DNA of 16,600 nucleotides from an uncultured Bacilli bacterium (GTDB taxonomy: Bacteria > Bacillota_I > Bacilli_A > RF39 > UBA660): assembly GCA_934167465.1 (NCBI GenBank), contig CAKPKR010000011.1, positions 1 through 16,600 on the forward strand. The letters run 5' to 3'. Below are positions 14,098 through 16,600 of the stretch, one piece after another. The position numbers were made by a program, and so were the translations under genes. Within the stretch, counting starts at the first letter, position 1. Each line of letters opens with the position of its first letter. The notes under the pieces are model-generated. The model was not told where the DNA came from and did not search any database. It saw only the letters and a program-made list of their open reading frames with translations.

Positions 14098-14988
14098 CTA
14101 TCTTAAGTTTTTACTTATCATTTCTTTATATTCAGTTAATTGATTAATTCTTTCAATTATTCTTTTTGCTTTAATACTTTCATTTCCGTTAAAACTCAAA
14201 TGTTTTTCTAAGGCTTCCAAATTTAAATTAGAAGTTATAAAAGTTGGTAAATTATTTTCCATACGATATTGTAATATTGGACAGAGAATTTCATCTCTAG
14301 ACCAAGTTGTGTTATTTTCTGCTCCTAAATCGTCTATTAGTAATAATTTTGTATTTTTTACTCTATCATAACTTTTTCTAAATTCAGAATTATCATTGAA
14401 TAATGATTTTAACATTCTTAAATATTCTGGCCAAAATACAATTGCTGAATCAATGTTTTGTTTTGCTAATTCATTAAATATAGCGCTTATTAAATAAGTT
14501 TTACCACATCCAAAGTTACCATACAAATATAATCCTTTAGGATTTTTTTTGTTTATATAATCATCAGTAAATTGTAGCAAATATTTTATTACTTCAAATC
14601 TATTTTCATCTTTTTTATATATATCTTTTATGTTTGCTTCTTTTATAGTACTAGGAATATTAAAAGTATATATATTATCTAAATATTTAGTTTTTTTCTC
14701 AATATTCTTTTTGTATTTACAAGATTTATAACAAAATCTTATTCCATTTTTATTTATAGGTAAATATAAACATCCTTCTATTTTATTTTTACATTCTAAT
14801 ATTGATTTACAATTTTTACAATTATAATATTCATTTTTGCAAGTTTCTAATATGCTTGTATATTTTGCTAATTCCTCATATGGAATTTTTAGTTTATCGA
14901 TATATTCTTTAAATTCTTCATCTTTAAGTAACTTATTAAATTCATTCATTAAGTTAGTATTTTTTTTAACTAATTTTACTTGTTCCAT
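14098..14988 (-). CDS. dnaI: Primosomal protein DnaI, helicase loader
   Basis: DnaI is the AAA+ ATPase that loads the replicative helicase at the origin and at restart sites, together with DnaB and DnaD. The 296-residue protein has an N-terminal cysteine-rich zinc-binding part (Cys at 50, 57, 60, 66, 73, 86, 90). Then come Walker A GNFGCGKT (157-164), Walker B LLLIDDLGAE (215-224), sensor 1 FITSNLN and a C-terminal arginine motif RIIERI. Start ATG 14988 follows GGAGG by 5 nt; a TTG at 15000 in the same frame would lie before the ribosome binding site. The dnaB stop codon falls inside this gap, so the two are coupled. Confidence 0.95.
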   Translation of the reverse strand: MEQVKLVKKNTNLMNEFNKLLKDEEFKEYIDKLKIPYEELAKYTSILETCKNEYYNCKNCKSILECKNKIEGCLYLPINKNGIRFCYKSCKYKKNIEKKTKYLDNIYTFNIPSTIKEANIKDIYKKDENRFEVIKYLLQFTDDYINKKNPKGLYLYGNFGCGKTYLISAIFNELAKQNIDSAIVFWPEYLRMLKSLFNDNSEFRKSYDRVKNTKLLLIDDLGAENNTTWSRDEILCPILQYRMENNLPTFITSNLNLEALEKHLSFNGNESIKAKRIIERINQLTEYKEMISKNLR

Positions 14989-14989
14989 A

Positions 14990-16267
14990 TTATCCTCCAA
15001 ATTTACTAAACATTTTATCTAATTCTTTTAATTTTTCTTCAGAGGCCTCTTGTGCTTCTATATTTTGATTAAACCAAGTTGGTTTTTCTTCTACTTGTTT
15101 TTTATTTGTTGTTTTTTTATTTTTATATTCTTTTTCAGCTATTTTCATTGCTTCTTCTACGGTTTCAACTTTACTTTTAGCCCACTGGCTTGCAATTGCA
15201 TCAACAAAATTTTTTGTCAATTTATTATTATTTATTTTTAATACATAATCTATTAATACATTTACAACTCCGGCATTTAAGTTCATATCTAATAATAGAT
15301 ATTCTAATATAGCAATATCGCTTTTTGATGGTTTCCCATTTTTATATTTACTTTGTAAAAAGTCATATGGTGTTGTTGTTTCAAATTGATAGATTATTTT
15401 TGCTCTATTACTTGTGTCACCTACTGGTTTTCTTAAATATTCTGGTTGAGTTCTATATACCAAGCTTGGTAATTTACCACTATTTTCAAATTGATAGTAT
15501 TTTCTACTATTTATTTTTAATGCTTGTTTATCAATTGTTTTTTTATCTGTTAATGATTCTCTTATTAATTCACTCATTCTAACGTCATCATAATTATAAA
15601 TAAATGATATTTTATTTATCAATTCTTTTGTTTCATTAGTTAAACTTCTTACATTTAAAATTTCGTCTGGTATTAAACTTAAGATATTATCTAAATCTAT
15701 TTTAGATTCTATTTTTATTTTATTTGAACTATATTTATTTATATTTTCTAGTCTTTCAAAACCATTTATGTTAGTTGAAGAAAATATTTCATTAAAACTA
15801 CAAGTTATTTCTTCATATTCTTTTAAACTTATTCTTGGAATTTTATAGTATTCAATTATTTTTTCATATTCATTTTTTCCAATATTATTATATAGTGCTG
15901 TCACTAATACAGGATTGTTTAAAAATTCATAAGCACTTATTGGTGAATATATTTCATATATAAAATTATTTATATTTGATTTTCTTACATATGTTTTTAA
16001 TAATCCAATTGCTTCTAATTTTTCTCTTGCTTCTACTATTTCGCTTAATCTTAATTGCATTGTTGTCATTAATTGATGATGAGTAAATTCATTTGACATT
16101 ATTTCTCTTTTGTCCAAATACATCCAAAGTGAAAAATATAAACTTATTGCTTTATATCCAATTATTGGTTGATATAGCATTATTAAAAGTTTACGATCAT
16201 ATTCATTTAAAATTGTTTTATTTATAACAATGAATGTATCAGCTGGTAAAACTTTTTCTTTCAGCAT
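14990..16267 (-). CDS. dnaB: Replication initiation and membrane attachment protein DnaB (Bacillus type)
   Basis: This 425-residue protein belongs to the DnaD/DnaB family that recruits the DnaI-helicase complex to the origin and restart sites; it is not the helicase. The N-terminal winged-helix region has DRKLLIMLYQPIIGYKAIS and HHQLMTTMQLRLSEI, matching the B. subtilis protein as I recall it. The DnaB_2/DDBH2 region lies at about 300-380 (TPYDFLQSKYKNGKPSKSD, then LLLDMNLNAGVVNVLIDYV), and the C-terminal tail is charged. The start is ATG 16267, with GAGGTG 6 nt upstream; a GTG at 16276 is part of that site. An extended -10 promoter precedes it. Confidence 0.93.
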   Translation of the reverse strand: MLKEKVLPADTFIVINKTILNEYDRKLLIMLYQPIIGYKAISLYFSLWMYLDKREIMSNEFTHHQLMTTMQLRLSEIVEAREKLEAIGLLKTYVRKSNINNFIYEIYSPISAYEFLNNPVLVTALYNNIGKNEYEKIIEYYKIPRISLKEYEEITCSFNEIFSSTNINGFERLENINKYSSNKIKIESKIDLDNILSLIPDEILNVRSLTNETKELINKISFIYNYDDVRMSELIRESLTDKKTIDKQALKINSRKYYQFENSGKLPSLVYRTQPEYLRKPVGDTSNRAKIIYQFETTTPYDFLQSKYKNGKPSKSDIAILEYLLLDMNLNAGVVNVLIDYVLKINNNKLTKNFVDAIASQWAKSKVETVEEAMKIAEKEYKNKKTTNKKQVEEKPTWFNQNIEAQEASEEKLKELDKMFSKFGG

Positions 16268-16286
16268 ATATCTCACCTCTGTTTTA

Positions 16287-16295
16287 ATTTTACCA
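16287..16295 (-). promoter_or_regulatory. Possible extended -10 promoter of dnaB operon
   Basis: TGGTAAAAT on the minus strand (TG-N plus TAAAAT), about 20 nt before the dnaB start. There is no good -35, only a T-rich stretch that is also the U tract of the preceding terminator. Confidence 0.4.
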
Positions 16296-16308
16296 TATAT
16301 TTTAACAT

Positions 16309-16337
16309 AAAAAAAGAATAATTAGTATAACTAATTA
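16309..16337 (-). terminator. Terminator after the right-end Rpn-type gene
   Basis: TAATTAGT/ACTAATTA stem (16319-16326 with 16330-16337), 3-nt loop, then a U-rich tail on the minus strand (TTCTTTTTTT). Confidence 0.7.
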
Positions 16338-16379
16338 AACTTTTATATACTACATATATACTAGTATTTGAAATTAAAG

Positions 16380-16600
16380 TTAGTTTGTAGATTTCAATTT
16401 TTCTATTTCTTGTTGTGATAATGATGTTATTTTCATTATAGTTTCTATTGATATCTTTTCCTCAAGCATTTTTTTAGCTGTAGCTATTTTTTCAGCATTT
16501 TTTCCTTCCTCAATGCCCTTTTGTAAACCTTTGTTTAAGCCTTTTTGTAATCCTTTTTGTTCTGCTTCATACATTCTGGAGTTATAGATTTTTCTTTCAT
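16380..16600 (-). CDS. C-terminal part of an Rpn/PD-(D/E)XK nuclease-family protein, cut by the window edge
   Basis: 73 codons are visible and the frame is open to the window end. The sequence ERKIYNSRMYEAEQKG leads into a glycine-spaced repeat (GLQKG, GLNKG, GLQKG, GIEEG) and then a short helical tail ending SLSQQEIEKL. This is the usual C-terminal region of Rpn-type recombination nucleases. It parallels the tail of the pseudogene at 7904-8638 (GIEQGSINKS, LSNHEIEKL), so the two are paralogs. Whether the rest of the gene is intact cannot be seen. Confidence 0.7.
   Translation of the reverse strand, partial: ERKIYNSRMYEAEQKGLQKGLNKGLQKGIEEGKNAEKIATAKKMLEEKISIETIMKITSLSQQEIEKLKSTN

Noticed and set aside
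1..16600. UGA-as-Trp genetic code
   Set aside because: TGA ends spoIIIAH, the first T-box gene and the first dehydratase-like gene at sensible positions, and Trp residues are encoded by TGG.
1..16600. CRISPR array, prophage or complete insertion sequence
   Set aside because: No regular repeat-spacer pattern, phage structural genes, or transposase with terminal inverted repeats was seen; only Rpn-type fragments are present.

Overview
The window is a very AT-rich bacterial chromosome segment from a low-GC Bacillota, Bacilli-type lineage. Three things place it there. It has a Bacillus-style dnaB-dnaI primosome pair next to thrS. It has a threonine T-box leader. It has three endospore genes (gerE, gerM and a spoIIIAH-like gene), so a spore-former or a recent descendant of one is likely. 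TGA is used as a stop codon and Trp is TGG, so this is not the Mycoplasma code. An uncultured gut Bacilli lineage related to Erysipelotrichia or Mollicutes would fit, but that is inference.

Almost everything is on the minus strand. From the right end, in transcription order, there is the C-terminal part of an Rpn-type (PD-(D/E)XK) nuclease gene running off the window, then an operon of dnaB, dnaI, an unrecognised helical protein, and a protein resembling an inactivated RNase II/R (RNB) domain. The last two may be one gene broken by a frameshift. A sigma-A promoter and a Thr T-box then control an unrecognised gene that overlaps a thrS lacking the TGS domain. After these come a spoIIIAH-like gene, a 5'-truncated Rpn-type pseudogene, an exported surface-protein gene, gerE behind a sigma-K-like promoter, gerM, and tRNA-Arg(UCU).

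Left of the tRNA, a small plus-strand DUF1540 gene diverges from a three-gene operon of two 2-hydroxyacyl-CoA dehydratase-like (DUF2229/HGD-D) proteins and their ATP-dependent activase. topA follows with its own promoter. The left end holds a hairpin-rich intergenic stretch and the first nine codons of a second surface-protein gene.

The most interesting signal is a near-identical promoter of about 50 bp in front of both surface-protein genes. Its -35/-10 spacer consists largely of a homopolymeric G tract, 10 G in one copy and 9 G in the other, giving spacers of 19 and 18 nt. This is the expected layout for slipped-strand phase variation of transcription, and the two copies already differ in length. 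Other leads are the T-box operon that starts with an unknown protein, the probable catalytically dead RNB-like protein with a frameshift before it, and the sigma-K-like gerE promoter.
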